Positions 49,348 to 58,634 of a stretch of 64,000 nucleotides of DNA are shown one piece after another. The stretch spans positions 992,001 to 1,056,000 of the forward strand of contig OY969422.1 in the NCBI GenBank assembly GCA_963699215.1. Reading direction: 5' to 3'. Below the pieces are notes generated by a model. That model was not told the DNA's origin. It saw only the letters and a program-made list of their open reading frames with translations, and searched no databases. Both the position numbers and the translations under genes were made by a program. This DNA is from VRUE01 sp963699215. GTDB taxonomy: Bacteria; Actinomycetota; Thermoleophilia; Solirubrobacterales; 70-9. Position 1 is the first letter of the stretch. Every line of letters begins with the position of its first letter.

Positions 49348-50511
49348 ATGAGTGAGACCAACGGAGCAAGCGGCAACGGCGCCGCCCGCACGGACGAGAA
49401 GGTCCGCGTCGCGATAGTCGGCGTCGGCAACTGCGCCAACTCCTTCATCCAGGGAGTCCAGTACTACAAGGACGCCGACCCCGCCGAGGAAGTCCCCGGC
49501 CTGATGCACGTCGACCTGGGCGGCTACCACGTGCGCGACGTCGAGTTCGTCGCCGCCTTCGACATCGACTCCGAGAAGGTCGGCAAAGACCTCTCGGAGG
49601 CGATCTGGTCGGGTCAGAACGACACGATCAAGTTCGCCGACGTGCCGGAGCTGGGGGTCAAGGTCGAGCGCGGCATGACCCACGACGGGCTGGGCAAGTA
49701 CCTGAAAGAGAAGATCGTCAAAGCGCCGGGCGAAACGGCTGACGTGGTCGGCATCCTCAAGGAGACCAAGGCGGACGTGCTGGTCTGCTACCTGCCGGTC
49801 GGCTCCGAGGACGCGACCAAGTGGTACGTCGAGCAGGCGCTGAAGGCGGGCGTCGGCTTCGTCAACTGCCTGCCGGTCTTCATCGCCCGCGAGAACTACT
49901 GGGACAAGCGCTTCGAGGAAGCCGGCCTGCCGATCATCGGCGACGACATCAAGTCCCAGGTCGGCGCGACGATCGTCCACCGCCAGCTCGCCCGCCTCTT
50001 CCACGACCGCGGCGTGCGCGTCGAGCGCACCTCGCAGCTCAACGTCGGCGGCAACATGGACTTCTACAACATGCTCGAGCGCGAGCGGCTCGACTCGAAG
50101 AAGATCTCGAAGACCAACGCGGTCACCTCGATCATGGGCCACGAGCTGCCCGAGGAGGACGTCCACGTCGGCCCCTCCGACTACGTCCCCTGGCTGACCG
50201 ACCGCAAGTGGGCGCACATCCGTGTCGAGGGCAAAGCCTTCGGCGACGTGCCGCTCAACCTCGAGCTGAAGCTCGAGGTCTGGGACTCGCCCAACTCGGC
50301 CGGGGTCGTGATCGACGCCGTGCGGATCCTCAAGCTGGCGCTCAACAACGGCGTCGCCGGCCAGCTCGACGGGCCTTCCAGCTACCTGATGAAGTCGCCG
50401 CACACACAGCGGCCGGACGACGAGGCGCGCGAGCACACGGAGAAGTTCATCGCCGAGCACGCGCGCGGCAAGTCGCCGGCGGCGACGGCTCCAGCCGAGA
50501 CGAAGGCTTAG
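49348..50511 (+). CDS. ino1: Inositol-3-phosphate synthase
   Basis: Converts glucose 6-phosphate to 1L-myo-inositol 3-phosphate with NAD. 387 residues; VAIVGVGNCANSFIQGVQYY is the NAD fold, with VGFVNCLPVFIA, GDDIKSQVGATI and SQLNVGGNMDFYN as active-site segments. Actinobacterial-length enzyme. Feeds the adjacent CDP-alcohol phosphotransferase and possibly mycothiol. Confidence 0.95.
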   Translation: MSETNGASGNGAARTDEKVRVAIVGVGNCANSFIQGVQYYKDADPAEEVPGLMHVDLGGYHVRDVEFVAAFDIDSEKVGKDLSEAIWSGQNDTIKFADVPELGVKVERGMTHDGLGKYLKEKIVKAPGETADVVGILKETKADVLVCYLPVGSEDATKWYVEQALKAGVGFVNCLPVFIARENYWDKRFEEAGLPIIGDDIKSQVGATIVHRQLARLFHDRGVRVERTSQLNVGGNMDFYNMLERERLDSKKISKTNAVTSIMGHELPEEDVHVGPSDYVPWLTDRKWAHIRVEGKAFGDVPLNLELKLEVWDSPNSAGVVIDAVRILKLALNNGVAGQLDGPSSYLMKSPHTQRPDDEAREHTEKFIAEHARGKSPAATAPAETKA

Positions 50512-50566
50512 CCGAGCTGAGGGCCCGCCTCGCGAGGGTCCTTGGACAGACTCCTATGCTTGCCCC

Positions 50567-51847
50567 GTGTCGGCCGAGCCCCTTTCGATAGCCCAGGTCA
50601 CGCCCCACCGGCGGACCACCCGCAACCGCGTCAACGAGTTCGCCGGGCGGGTCTCCGAGGAGCTGGAGCGGCGCGGCCACGAGGTTCTGAGGGTCTTCTC
50701 GGGCAACTCGGTCAAGCGGCTGCTCGGTAGCGACCCCCCGGACATCGTCCACGTCCACGAGCCGTTCGCTCCCAGCGTCTCTTCGGCGGCGCTGCGCCAC
50801 TCCTACTCGCTCAACGTCGCCACCTTCCACAAACCGGCGGAGCGGGTCCTCTCGACTCAGGTGGCGCGCCCGCTGGTCGAGGTCTTCTTCGGCCGGCTCG
50901 ACGCGCGCACGGTCGCCGCACCGGCGACCGGCGAGCTGCTGGAGCGCTACTTCCCGGGCTCCTACGAACTGGTCGGCCCGGCCGGCGGAGAGCGCGACTG
51001 GGCTGCGGTGACGGACGAGTTCGAAGCGATCTACCGGCGCCTGCTCGCTCGCCGCCACGACCCGGCGGGGGACCCGGAGGTGCGCCGGCGGATCGCCGAG
51101 CGGCCGCTGATCGAGGTCGACCTGCACATGCACACCGACCACTCGCCCGACTGCGCGACGCCGGTCGAGGTGCTGCTGGAGACCGCTCGCGACCGCGGCC
51201 TCGGCGCGATCGCGATCACCGACCACAACGAGGTCTCCGGAGCCCTGGAGGCGCGCCGGATCGCCGCCGAGATGGGCGACCTGAAGGTGATCGTCGCCGA
51301 GGAGGTGAAGACCGCCGAGCAGGGCGAGGTGATCGGGCTCTTCCTCGAGGAGAAGATCCCGCGCGGGATGACGATGGCGGAGACGATCGCCGCGATCCGC
51401 GAGCAAGACGGCCTCGTCTACGTGCCCCACCCGTTCGACCGCTTCCACTCGGTGCCCGACTACGAGCACCTGCTCGACATGGTCGAGGAGATCGACATCC
51501 TCGAGGTCTTCAACCCGCGGGTGGCCTTGACCGCGTTCAACGAAGAGGCGGAGCGCTTCGCGCGGAAGTACAGGATCGTCTCCGGGGCTGGCTCCGACAG
51601 CCACGTCGCCCAGGGGCTGGGCAGCGTGCGGGTGCGAATCCACGATTTCGACGGCCCCCAGGAGTTCCTCGAGGCGATGCGCGACGCCGACATAACCCGC
51701 AAGCACAAGAACCTCGTCTACGTGCAGGCGCTGAAGCTGCTGCAGACGACCGGGCGGCCGAAGGCGGCGAAGCGCAGCGTGCCCAACGCTAAGCCGGCGC
51801 GGGGCGGGCGGCCGCGCAAGAAACGCCGCTCGGCGAGCAAGAGCTGA
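50567..51847 (+). CDS. Fusion of a PimA-like GT4 N-terminal domain with a PHP phosphoesterase domain
   Basis: 426 residues from GTG 50567. Residues about 1-150 resemble the acceptor-binding half of GT-B enzymes such as PimA (RVSEELERRGHEVLRVFS, DIVHVHEPFAPSVSSAAL, NVATFH), but the nucleotide-sugar half is absent. Instead, after about residue 180, a complete PHP domain follows with all metal ligands: DLHMHTDHS, ITDHNEVSG, AEEVKT, YVPHPFDRF and GAGSDSHVAQG. The tail is Lys/Arg-rich. Downstream of ino1, it could hydrolyse a phosphorylated inositol compound; that is inference. Confidence 0.8.
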   Translation: MSAEPLSIAQVTPHRRTTRNRVNEFAGRVSEELERRGHEVLRVFSGNSVKRLLGSDPPDIVHVHEPFAPSVSSAALRHSYSLNVATFHKPAERVLSTQVARPLVEVFFGRLDARTVAAPATGELLERYFPGSYELVGPAGGERDWAAVTDEFEAIYRRLLARRHDPAGDPEVRRRIAERPLIEVDLHMHTDHSPDCATPVEVLLETARDRGLGAIAITDHNEVSGALEARRIAAEMGDLKVIVAEEVKTAEQGEVIGLFLEEKIPRGMTMAETIAAIREQDGLVYVPHPFDRFHSVPDYEHLLDMVEEIDILEVFNPRVALTAFNEEAERFARKYRIVSGAGSDSHVAQGLGSVRVRIHDFDGPQEFLEAMRDADITRKHKNLVYVQALKLLQTTGRPKAAKRSVPNAKPARGGRPRKKRRSASKS

Positions 51848-52509
51848 TGCAGGAGGGCCGCGCGAAAGGAGCCGCGCCCGCCCCGTCAAAGAAATCGCCG
51901 AACATGCCGGCGACCGACGACGAGATAAGAGAGAAGTACCTGGAGCGCGCGATCCGCGAGCTCAACCAGATGACCCACGACCTGCAGGAGTGCCCGCACT
52001 GCCCGCGCGGCAAATTGATGCCGGTGCTCGGCTCGGGCCACCCGCAGGCGGACGTCTTCATGATCAAGCACGCTCCGAGCGTCGCCGAGATCGAAGAGGG
52101 GGTCGCCTTCTACGGTCGGCCCGGCAACGCGCTGATGAAAAGCTTCAAACGGCTGGGGATCGACCCGCTGGTCGTCTACGGCACCCTCTGCGTCAAGTGC
52201 CCGATCGCCGAGCCCGACCTCGCCGCCGAGGAGTGCGTGCGGCGCCTGGTCGAGGAGCTGGCGATCGTGCAGCCGAAGATCGTCGTCGTCATGGGCGAGC
52301 CGGCGCTGCGGGTGCTGAACGGCCTCGGGATCCCACTCTCGCGCCAGATCGATCCGCGCGAGGGCGAGATCCAGGCCTTCACCCCGACGATCGACGCCCT
52401 CTACGTCCCCGACATCGACGAATCGCTCGACGAGGAGGGCGCCAAGCAGCGCTTCTGGCGCTCCTTCCGCATGCTCGGGCAGTGGTACGAGGACCTGCCG
52501 CCGTACTGA
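51847..52509 (+). CDS. Uracil-DNA glycosylase superfamily protein with altered active-site motifs
   Basis: 220 residues starting in TGATG overlap with the PHP gene. It shows the family-4/5 layout: CPHCPRGK (cluster Cys pair), FMIKHAPSVAEIEEG, FYGRPGNALMKSFKRLGI, CVKCPIAEP (second Cys pair) and VVVMGEPALRVLNGLG. Where family 4 has GEAPG, this has KHAPS, and the C-terminal HPS-type motif is not evident. It probably binds DNA and a 4Fe-4S cluster; glycosylase activity is doubtful. Confidence 0.7.
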   Translation: MQEGRAKGAAPAPSKKSPNMPATDDEIREKYLERAIRELNQMTHDLQECPHCPRGKLMPVLGSGHPQADVFMIKHAPSVAEIEEGVAFYGRPGNALMKSFKRLGIDPLVVYGTLCVKCPIAEPDLAAEECVRRLVEELAIVQPKIVVVMGEPALRVLNGLGIPLSRQIDPREGEIQAFTPTIDALYVPDIDESLDEEGAKQRFWRSFRMLGQWYEDLPPY

Positions 52510-52534
52510 CGGGCGCCGCTGCGCAGATGCACTT

Positions 52535-52657
52535 GCGGATGACGCGCCTGGGCGGCGCATTACGCCATCCGCCTCCTCACGAATAGCTCTGCTATTCGCT
52601 CGTCGGCGGCCGTCGCACTGCTTGCCCATTCGCGCCCCCGCAAGCACCTCTGCTTGC
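52535..52657. repeat. Intergenic hairpin cluster
   Basis: Three hairpins in about 120 bp: GCGGATG/CATCCGC (52535-52541, 52566-52572) with a nested GCGCC/GGCGC; CGAATAGC/GCTATTCG (52580-52587, 52591-52598) with a 3-nt loop; and GCAAGCA/TGCTTGC (52640-52646, 52651-52657). It lies between the UDG-like stop (52509) and the excalibur gene. The remainder of 52510-52780 shows no gene and becomes AT-rich near 52690. Confidence 0.6.
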
Positions 52658-52780
52658 ACCGACCGTCAGTACGGCTTCATCCGCGCACCGTCAATAGAAA
52701 ATAAGAAGATCATTCACATAAACTCTCATTCCCTGAGAGTCGCCGGCCTTCGCTCATATCTTCCTCTTTGCATCATCTCG

Positions 52781-53314
52781 GTGGCGTGCGTCGGCGTTGG
52801 CCTGGTTGGCCTTCTTTGCTTCGCACCATTGGCGCAGGCAGTGGATTACGACTGCGCGGATTTCGCCAATCAGGCAGAAGCGCAGGAATACCTGCTTCCT
52901 GGTGACCCCTATCGACTCGACGCCGACAACGATGGGATCGCTTGCGAGAGCTCGCCTTGCCCCTGTTCATATGGAACGACGCCGCAGCCTGAACCGCCTC
53001 CCCCTCTTCCTCCCCCCGAAGAAGAACCGCTGCGCTTGAGGGTTTACGTCGCGTGTGGGCTGTCGCAATCCGCGCGCCCGGCACGTGAATGTCCCCACCG
53101 CAGCAAGGTCGGCGCATTCATTCGTGCCAACCGCGAAGTCCGCTACACGGTTTGCGTCACCTTTCCGACGAGGCGACGCCTTTGCGATCGCGAACAGGTG
53201 GCGCAAGCGGGGACCCTCTACGTCAACAGCGTGACGACGAATATCGTCGGCTGGCACAAGGTCGTCTGGGCTGTCGAAGGACGCCGGCTGGTCCGCTATT
53301 TCTGGCGACGCTGA
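52781..53314 (+). CDS. Secreted protein with an excalibur calcium-binding domain
   Basis: About 177 residues from GTG 52781. Signal peptide (VGVGLVGLLCFAPLAQA), then the excalibur domain DYDCADFANQAEAQEYL, DADNDGIACESSPC with its DxDxDGxxCE loop and paired Cys. A Pro-rich spacer (PEPPPPLPPPEEE) and a C-terminal beta domain with further Cys follow. The start is chosen by the signal peptide; upstream in-frame starts are weak. Composition is less GC-rich than neighbours. Confidence 0.7.
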   Translation: MACVGVGLVGLLCFAPLAQAVDYDCADFANQAEAQEYLLPGDPYRLDADNDGIACESSPCPCSYGTTPQPEPPPPLPPPEEEPLRLRVYVACGLSQSARPARECPHRSKVGAFIRANREVRYTVCVTFPTRRRLCDREQVAQAGTLYVNSVTTNIVGWHKVVWAVEGRRLVRYFWRR

Positions 53315-53327
53315 CCTAGTTTGTGGC

Positions 53328-54104
53328 TCAGGGCGCCGCGGCCTCGGCCACCGCGGTCATCGCCTCGACCTTGGCGCTGGCGAGGCCGCGGACCACGACC
53401 GTGTCGAGGGCGGTGTAGGCGGCTAGGGCCTTCTGGGCCCGGTCGCGGTCGGGGACGGCTACGCCCACCGTGCCCTCGGGCTCGGCAAGGCGGTCGAAGT
53501 GGTTGCGGTAGCCGGCGTGGAGGTCGCGGTAGAAGGACTCCTCCTTGGCGAGGCGCTCGGCGGCGTCGGGGCCGACGGCGGTGCGGACGTAGCCGAAGAC
53601 CGGCGGGCGCTCGCGGCCCGCATCGCTGGCGCCGTCCTCCACCTGCTTGTGGGCGCGGGCGGCGAACTCCGGCGTCATCCAGTTGAAGAAGGCGCCGTCG
53701 AACTCGGCTCCGGCCAGCGCGCACATCTTCGGCCCCATCGCGGCGAGCACGAGGCGGACGCCGGGCAGCTGCTCGCGCAGCTCCGGCAGCTGCTCGCGCA
53801 TCCGGGTCAGCGGCTTCTCCGAGAAGCCGGCGCCGACGCCGAGCCAGAGCTTCGCCGGGTCGAGCCCGAGCCGCGCGACGTCGGCGGCGATCTCCCCCGG
53901 CGGCGTGCGGTCGAGGGCGATCACGGCGACGCCGAGGTCGATCTCGGGGGCCGCGGCGGCGAACTCGGCCAGCGTCTCCAGGCCCTTGGCGCCGGGGTGG
54001 TCGTTCGACCAGACCGAGTCGTAGCCGAGCGCGGCGCAGCGCTCGGCGAGCGGCCGCGCAACGTCCGGATCGAGCCCCGCCGCGACGCCGAAGCCGCGGC
54101 TCAC
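53328..54104 (-). CDS. Luciferase-like (LLM) flavin/F420-dependent oxidoreductase
   Basis: 258 residues from GTG 54104 (SRGFGVAAGLDPDVARPLAE). TIM-barrel features of the family: LGYDSVWSNDHPGAKGLETL, LDPAKLWLGVGAGFS, RLVLAAMGPKMCALAGAEFD and FFNWMTPEFA. The coenzyme, F420 or FMN, cannot be told from sequence alone. The start overlaps the stop of the upstream methyltransferase (GTGA). Confidence 0.8.
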   Translation of the reverse strand: MSRGFGVAAGLDPDVARPLAERCAALGYDSVWSNDHPGAKGLETLAEFAAAAPEIDLGVAVIALDRTPPGEIAADVARLGLDPAKLWLGVGAGFSEKPLTRMREQLPELREQLPGVRLVLAAMGPKMCALAGAEFDGAFFNWMTPEFAARAHKQVEDGASDAGRERPPVFGYVRTAVGPDAAERLAKEESFYRDLHAGYRNHFDRLAEPEGTVGVAVPDRDRAQKALAAYTALDTVVVRGLASAKVEAMTAVAEAAAP

Positions 54105-55459
54105 GAATCCTTCTCCAACAGCGCCACGCACTCGATGTGGGGGGTCTGGGGGAACATGTCCACCGGCCTCACGCGGCGCAGCCTATAGCCCGCCTCGACC
54201 AGCTGCGCCGCGTTCGGCGCCAGCGTGGTCGGGTTGCAGGAGACGTAGACGATCCGCTTCGCCTCGCACTCCAGCACGCGCCGCACGATCTTCTGCGAGA
54301 GGCCGGGGCGGGGCGGGTCGAGCAGGACGACGTCGGGCTTGCCGGCCTCCTCCAGCAGCGGCCGCACGCCGGTGCGGGCGCTGCCCGCGAGGAAGCGCGC
54401 GTTGCCGATCCCGTTGCGCTCGGCGTTGCGCTCCGCGTCGGCGATCGCCTCGGGGACGATCTCCAGTCCCCAGACCTCGCCGGCCCTCGCCGCCATCGTC
54501 AGGCCGATCGTGCCGATCCCGCAGTAGAGGTCGAAGACCCGCTCGCCACCGCTCAGGCCGGCGTACTCGGCGGCGACCGCGTAGAGCCGCTCGGCCATCT
54601 CGGTGTTGGTCTGGAAGAAGGCGTTGTGGGACATCTCGAGCTCGAGCCCGCAGAGGCGCTCGCGCAGCATCTCCTCGCCGAGCGCGCCTGTCGGCCCATC
54701 GTTGCCGCCGGAGCCGGGGTCGACCACCGTGTGCAGGTCGACCGGGGGCTTTGGGAAGCGCGCCGGTGTGGTCACGAGCCGCGTCTGGATCTGCCCGCTG
54801 CGCCGCCCCTCGCGTACGACGAGGTTGCAGAGGACACCCGTGCCGGCGCGGCGCTCGTAGGGGGCGACGACTTCCTCGCGCGCCCATTCGCGCACCTCGT
54901 TGCGGGCGGCGTTGCCGCGCTCGGAGGCGAGCAGGCAGTCCTCGACGCCGACGACCAGGTCCCAGCGCCCGCTGGCGTGGAAGCCGAGCACCGTCTCGTC
55001 CCCCTGCGCGCCGAAGGAGTATTCGAGCTTGTTGCGGTAGCGCCACTGCTCCAGCGCCGGCTCGATCTCCTCCAGCTCGAACTCGTCGAGGCCGCCGATC
55101 CGCCGCAGCGCCTCGTCGACCTGGTCGCGCTTGTGGACGAGCTGCTGCTCGTAAGCGAGGCCCTGCCAGGGCGCCCCGGGGCAGGGCTCGCCTTCGTGTA
55201 GGCAGCGGTTGGCGACGCGGTCGGCTCCGGGGCGCAGCAGCTCGACCGCGCGGGCCTCGGCGAAGCGGCTCTTCGGCTTGGTGACCTCGGCCCGGACCAG
55301 GTCGCCCGGCAGCCCGCCCGAGACGAAGACCACGTACCCCCCGACCCGCGCGACCCCGCGCCCGCCGAAGGCGAGCGAGTCGATCTCGACCTCGAGCAGC
55401 TCCCCCTTGCGCGGGCGGGATGCCCCATCGGGGCGCGTTTGTTGCCCTATGGAGGACAA
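54101..55459 (-). CDS. TrmA/RumA-family RNA (uracil-5-)-methyltransferase
   Basis: 452 residues. N-terminal TRAM domain (LEVEIDSLAFGGRGVARVGG), a Cys-containing cluster region (NRCLHEGEPCPGAPW) and the SAM-dependent domain with FDLYCGIGTIGLTMAA, DVVLLDPPRPG and catalytic Cys in YVSCNPTTLAPNA. It modifies rRNA or tRNA; the exact site is undecided. The only in-frame ATG (55459) lies in palindrome G, so the first 10 or so residues (MSSIGQQTR) come from the repeat. Confidence 0.88.
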   Translation of the reverse strand: MSSIGQQTRPDGASRPRKGELLEVEIDSLAFGGRGVARVGGYVVFVSGGLPGDLVRAEVTKPKSRFAEARAVELLRPGADRVANRCLHEGEPCPGAPWQGLAYEQQLVHKRDQVDEALRRIGGLDEFELEEIEPALEQWRYRNKLEYSFGAQGDETVLGFHASGRWDLVVGVEDCLLASERGNAARNEVREWAREEVVAPYERRAGTGVLCNLVVREGRRSGQIQTRLVTTPARFPKPPVDLHTVVDPGSGGNDGPTGALGEEMLRERLCGLELEMSHNAFFQTNTEMAERLYAVAAEYAGLSGGERVFDLYCGIGTIGLTMAARAGEVWGLEIVPEAIADAERNAERNGIGNARFLAGSARTGVRPLLEEAGKPDVVLLDPPRPGLSQKIVRRVLECEAKRIVYVSCNPTTLAPNAAQLVEAGYRLRRVRPVDMFPQTPHIECVALLEKDS

Positions 55460-55468
55460 AGGCGCCCC
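55430..55468. repeat. Palindromic element at the methyltransferase start, 'GTACCTATGG' family (copy G)
   Basis: GGGGCGC (55430-55436) pairs with GCGCCCC (55462-55468), and TTTGT (55438-55442) with ACAAA (55456-55460), around TGCCCTATGGAGG. It shares the CCTATGG core, the ACAAA arm and the GGCGC end with copies B and F. It supplies the start codon of the RNA methyltransferase. Confidence 0.65.
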
Positions 55469-55475
55469 GTCGCCG

Positions 55476-55940
55476 CTAGCCGAGTTTCTTGCGCGCCCGG
55501 CGGGCCGCCTGGGTTGCCTGTTTGCGCACCGGCGCGGTCCGCCCGCCGACCTCTTTACGAGCCTGTTTGACGAGCCGTTCCAGCTCCTTCAGCAGCGTGT
55601 CGGTCTGCCGCCGGCCGCGTTTGATCAGGTCGGAGACCATCTTCTCCGCGTCGCCACGCGTCATCCGCCCGCGTTTGACCGCGTCGTCGACTACCTCCTG
55701 CAGCCGGTCGCGGCTCAGCGTGACGCTGTGCTCGAGGCTCTCGCGGAAGTGCTCGACGCTCTTGTCGAGGCCGGTGATGCCGCTGCGGGAGGTGGATTTT
55801 TTCGCCGCGCTCGCTTTCGGTTTGGCTTTTTTACTTTTCGCTTTCGACGCGGCGGGTTTGCGAGCGGATGCTTTTTTGGCGCGGGTCCCGGCATTCGTTT
55901 TTTTCGTCGCGTTGCCGGACGACTGTTTTTTCGCGGCCAT
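55476..55940 (-). CDS. Lys/Ala-rich basic protein with a phasin-like helical domain
   Basis: 154 residues. The first 50 are a histone-H1-like Lys/Ala/Ser tail (KKASARKPAASKAKSKKAK). The rest is helical: VEHFRESLEHSVTLSRDRLQ and VKRGRMTRGDAEKMVSDLIK, a pattern shared with phasin and PHA-granule-associated proteins and some nucleoid proteins. It may bridge DNA and granules or simply bind DNA; I cannot decide. The base run of T and G in the tail codons is unusual for the window. Confidence 0.65.
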   Translation of the reverse strand: MAAKKQSSGNATKKTNAGTRAKKASARKPAASKAKSKKAKPKASAAKKSTSRSGITGLDKSVEHFRESLEHSVTLSRDRLQEVVDDAVKRGRMTRGDAEKMVSDLIKRGRRQTDTLLKELERLVKQARKEVGGRTAPVRKQATQAARRARKKLG

Positions 55941-55976
55941 GCTCAGTTGCCTCCTGTCTCGCTCGTGGGTGTGGAC

Positions 55977-56025
55977 GGCGAGTCTGCGTTTACCGGCGCT
56001 CAGCGCCTGTAAATGCAGACTCGCC
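55977..56025. repeat. Long hairpin upstream of the basic protein gene
   Basis: GGCGAGTCTGCGTTTAC (55977-55993) pairs with GTAAATGCAGACTCGCC (56009-56025) at 16 of 17 positions, with an inner GGCGCT/AGCGCC hairpin. It lies between the stop of the EEP protein (56042) and the start of the basic protein (55940), so it is either a terminator for the former or a 5' structure of the latter. No other copy was seen. Confidence 0.65.
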
Positions 56026-56041
56026 TTGCCTGACTATCTCA

Positions 56042-56920
56042 TTACCGTGAGGTGGGGGTTGCGAAACGCGCCTCCACGGGGGCGTGGTCGGAGAGGCGCA
56101 GGGCGAGGCCCCCCTCGCGAACCTCGCGCCGCTCGGGCGGCCACTGGCGCGGTGGCTCGACCACATCCAGTCCTCGGACGAGCAGGTGGTCGATCGCTCG
56201 CGGGCCGGTCGGCGCGGCGAGGCCGAAGCGCTCGCGCAGCTCGGCGAAGACGGCGGGACTCTCCGCCGGCCGCAGGTTGAGATCGCCGCCGAAGAGCAGC
56301 GGCGCCTCGCCCGCCCACTCGTCAGCGGCGACGGCGGCGCGCAGCACGTCTTCGATCGCCAGCTCGGGCCGGTGGGCAGAGGCGTGCAGGTTGGCGACGC
56401 AGAGCGCTGCGCCATCGCCATCGACGATGCGCGTGAACGCCATCGCCCGCCGCTCGAGAGGGCTCTCGTGGATCGCCAGCTCGCGCCGCTCGACAACCCC
56501 CTCGTTCCGGTGCGCTTTTTGTCCGCCAGGGGTACATAAGGCGAACTGGAGCGATTTTCGCGCCAGGGTGAGGTTCGAGCCGCCCTCGCTGGAGGCGATC
56601 AGGTCCGGGTTGAGGCGGGCGGCGAGCGCGCGCAGGGCGCCGAGCGAGTTGCGCGACGTCAGCACCCGGTGCGCTTCGGCCTCGGTGGCGTGGGCCAGCG
56701 GCTCGGCGAAGCGAGGCGGACACTCCTGCAGCAGCGCTATGTCCCACTCGACGCCGGCGAGCAGACGGGAGAACTCCTCCAGCAGGCTGCGGTTGACCTG
56801 AACGTGCGTGGCGTTCCGCTCGGCGATCCGCAATAGCCGCGAGCGCCAGGTGAACAGCGCCGGATCGGGCGGGAAATCGCGCCCGTGGAAGAGGTTCCAG
56901 GAGATGGCGGTGAGCTCCAC
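56042..56920 (-). CDS. Endonuclease/exonuclease/phosphatase-family protein (cytoplasmic)
   Basis: 292 residues without a signal peptide. EEP motifs in order: AISWNLFHGRD, DIALLQECPP (metal Glu), VANLHASAHRP, LLFGGDLNLRP, RAIDHLLVRG and RLSDHAPVEA. Residues about 123-140 (QFALCTPGGQKAHRNEGV) are encoded by palindrome F and interrupt the region between two conserved strands. Divergent from argF. Substrate unknown. Confidence 0.82.
   Translation of the reverse strand: MELTAISWNLFHGRDFPPDPALFTWRSRLLRIAERNATHVQVNRSLLEEFSRLLAGVEWDIALLQECPPRFAEPLAHATEAEAHRVLTSRNSLGALRALAARLNPDLIASSEGGSNLTLARKSLQFALCTPGGQKAHRNEGVVERRELAIHESPLERRAMAFTRIVDGDGAALCVANLHASAHRPELAIEDVLRAAVAADEWAGEAPLLFGGDLNLRPAESPAVFAELRERFGLAAPTGPRAIDHLLVRGLDVVEPPRQWPPERREVREGGLALRLSDHAPVEARFATPTSR
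56501..56553. repeat. Palindromic element inside the EEP gene, 'GTACCTATGG' family (copy F)
   Basis: Its reverse complement aligns almost base for base with 5881-5937: CGCTCC, CCTTATGTACC, TGGCG, ACAAAA, GCGCACCGGAAC are all shared, with about seven mismatches and one gap. The copy is in frame with the EEP coding sequence. Confidence 0.8.
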
Positions 56921-56938
56921 GGACGTAGTATCCGGTGC

Positions 56939-57823
<885 letters not shown>

Positions 57824-57825
57824 GC

Positions 57826-58618
57826 ATGCACCCGGAGATCGACCTCGGCCCGCTGACGCTGCAGACCTTCGGTCTGATGTTCGCGCTCGCCTTCCTCGCG
57901 GCCGGCGCCCTGGTGGCGAAGCGGCTGAAGGAGATCGGCAAGCCGGTCGACTGGGCGTACGAGATGGGCTTCGCCGCCCTGATCGGCGGGGTCGTCGGCT
58001 CGCGCCTCTACTTCGTCGCCCAGAACTACGACAGCGTCAAGGACGACCTGCTCGGCAACCTCTTCGGCGGCTCGGGGCTGGTCTGGTACGGCGGCGCGAT
58101 CGGCGGCGCCATCGCCGTCCTGCTCTGGGCCTGGTACCGCGACTTCCTGCGCCTGGCCCTGCTCGACCTGGCCGCGCCGGCCCTCGCCCTCGGCTACGCG
58201 ATCGGCCGGGTCGGCTGCCAGCTCTCCGGCGACGGCGACTATGGCAAGGCCTGGGACGGGCCCTGGGCGATGTCCTACCCCGACGGCACCGTGCCGACCG
58301 ACGAGCACCGTTCACCCGACCCCGATCTACGAGACGCTGGCGATGGGTCTTGGGGCGTGGATCCTCTGGCAGCTGCGCGATCGCTTCCGCAGCGGCGTCC
58401 TGTTCGCGATCTATCTCGTCTACGCCGGCAGCGAGCGCTTCCTGATCGAGTTCCTCAGGCGCAACGACGACGTCGCGATTGGCCTGACTGGCGCTCAGCT
58501 GGAGAGCCTTGCAATGATGGTCGCCGGCTTGATTTGGCTTTACGTGGAGAAGCGGCGCCACGGGACCCTGTCCCGAGAAGCCGCTCCGAGCGAGGCCGGA
58601 AGCCGCCCAGCGGTCTGA
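57826..58618 (+). CDS. lgt: Prolipoprotein diacylglyceryl transferase, one frame break near 58307
   Basis: Membrane enzyme that lipidates lipoprotein cysteines. PLTLQTFGLMFALAFLAAG starts the helices. YGGAIGGAIAVLLWAWY and the Lgt loop GYAIGRVGCQLSGDGDYGKA follow. One extra C near 58307 breaks HVHPTPIYETLAMGL, which continues in the next frame to FLIEFLRRNDDVAIGLT and the stop at 58618. Starts two bases after argF. Confidence 0.88.
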
Positions 58619-58634
58619 ATCGAGGACCGGTGGG

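Noticed and set aside
53328..54104. The LLM protein as part of an F420 synthesis or degradation locus
   Set aside because: No F420 or degradation genes are in the window; the family alone does not show the coenzyme.
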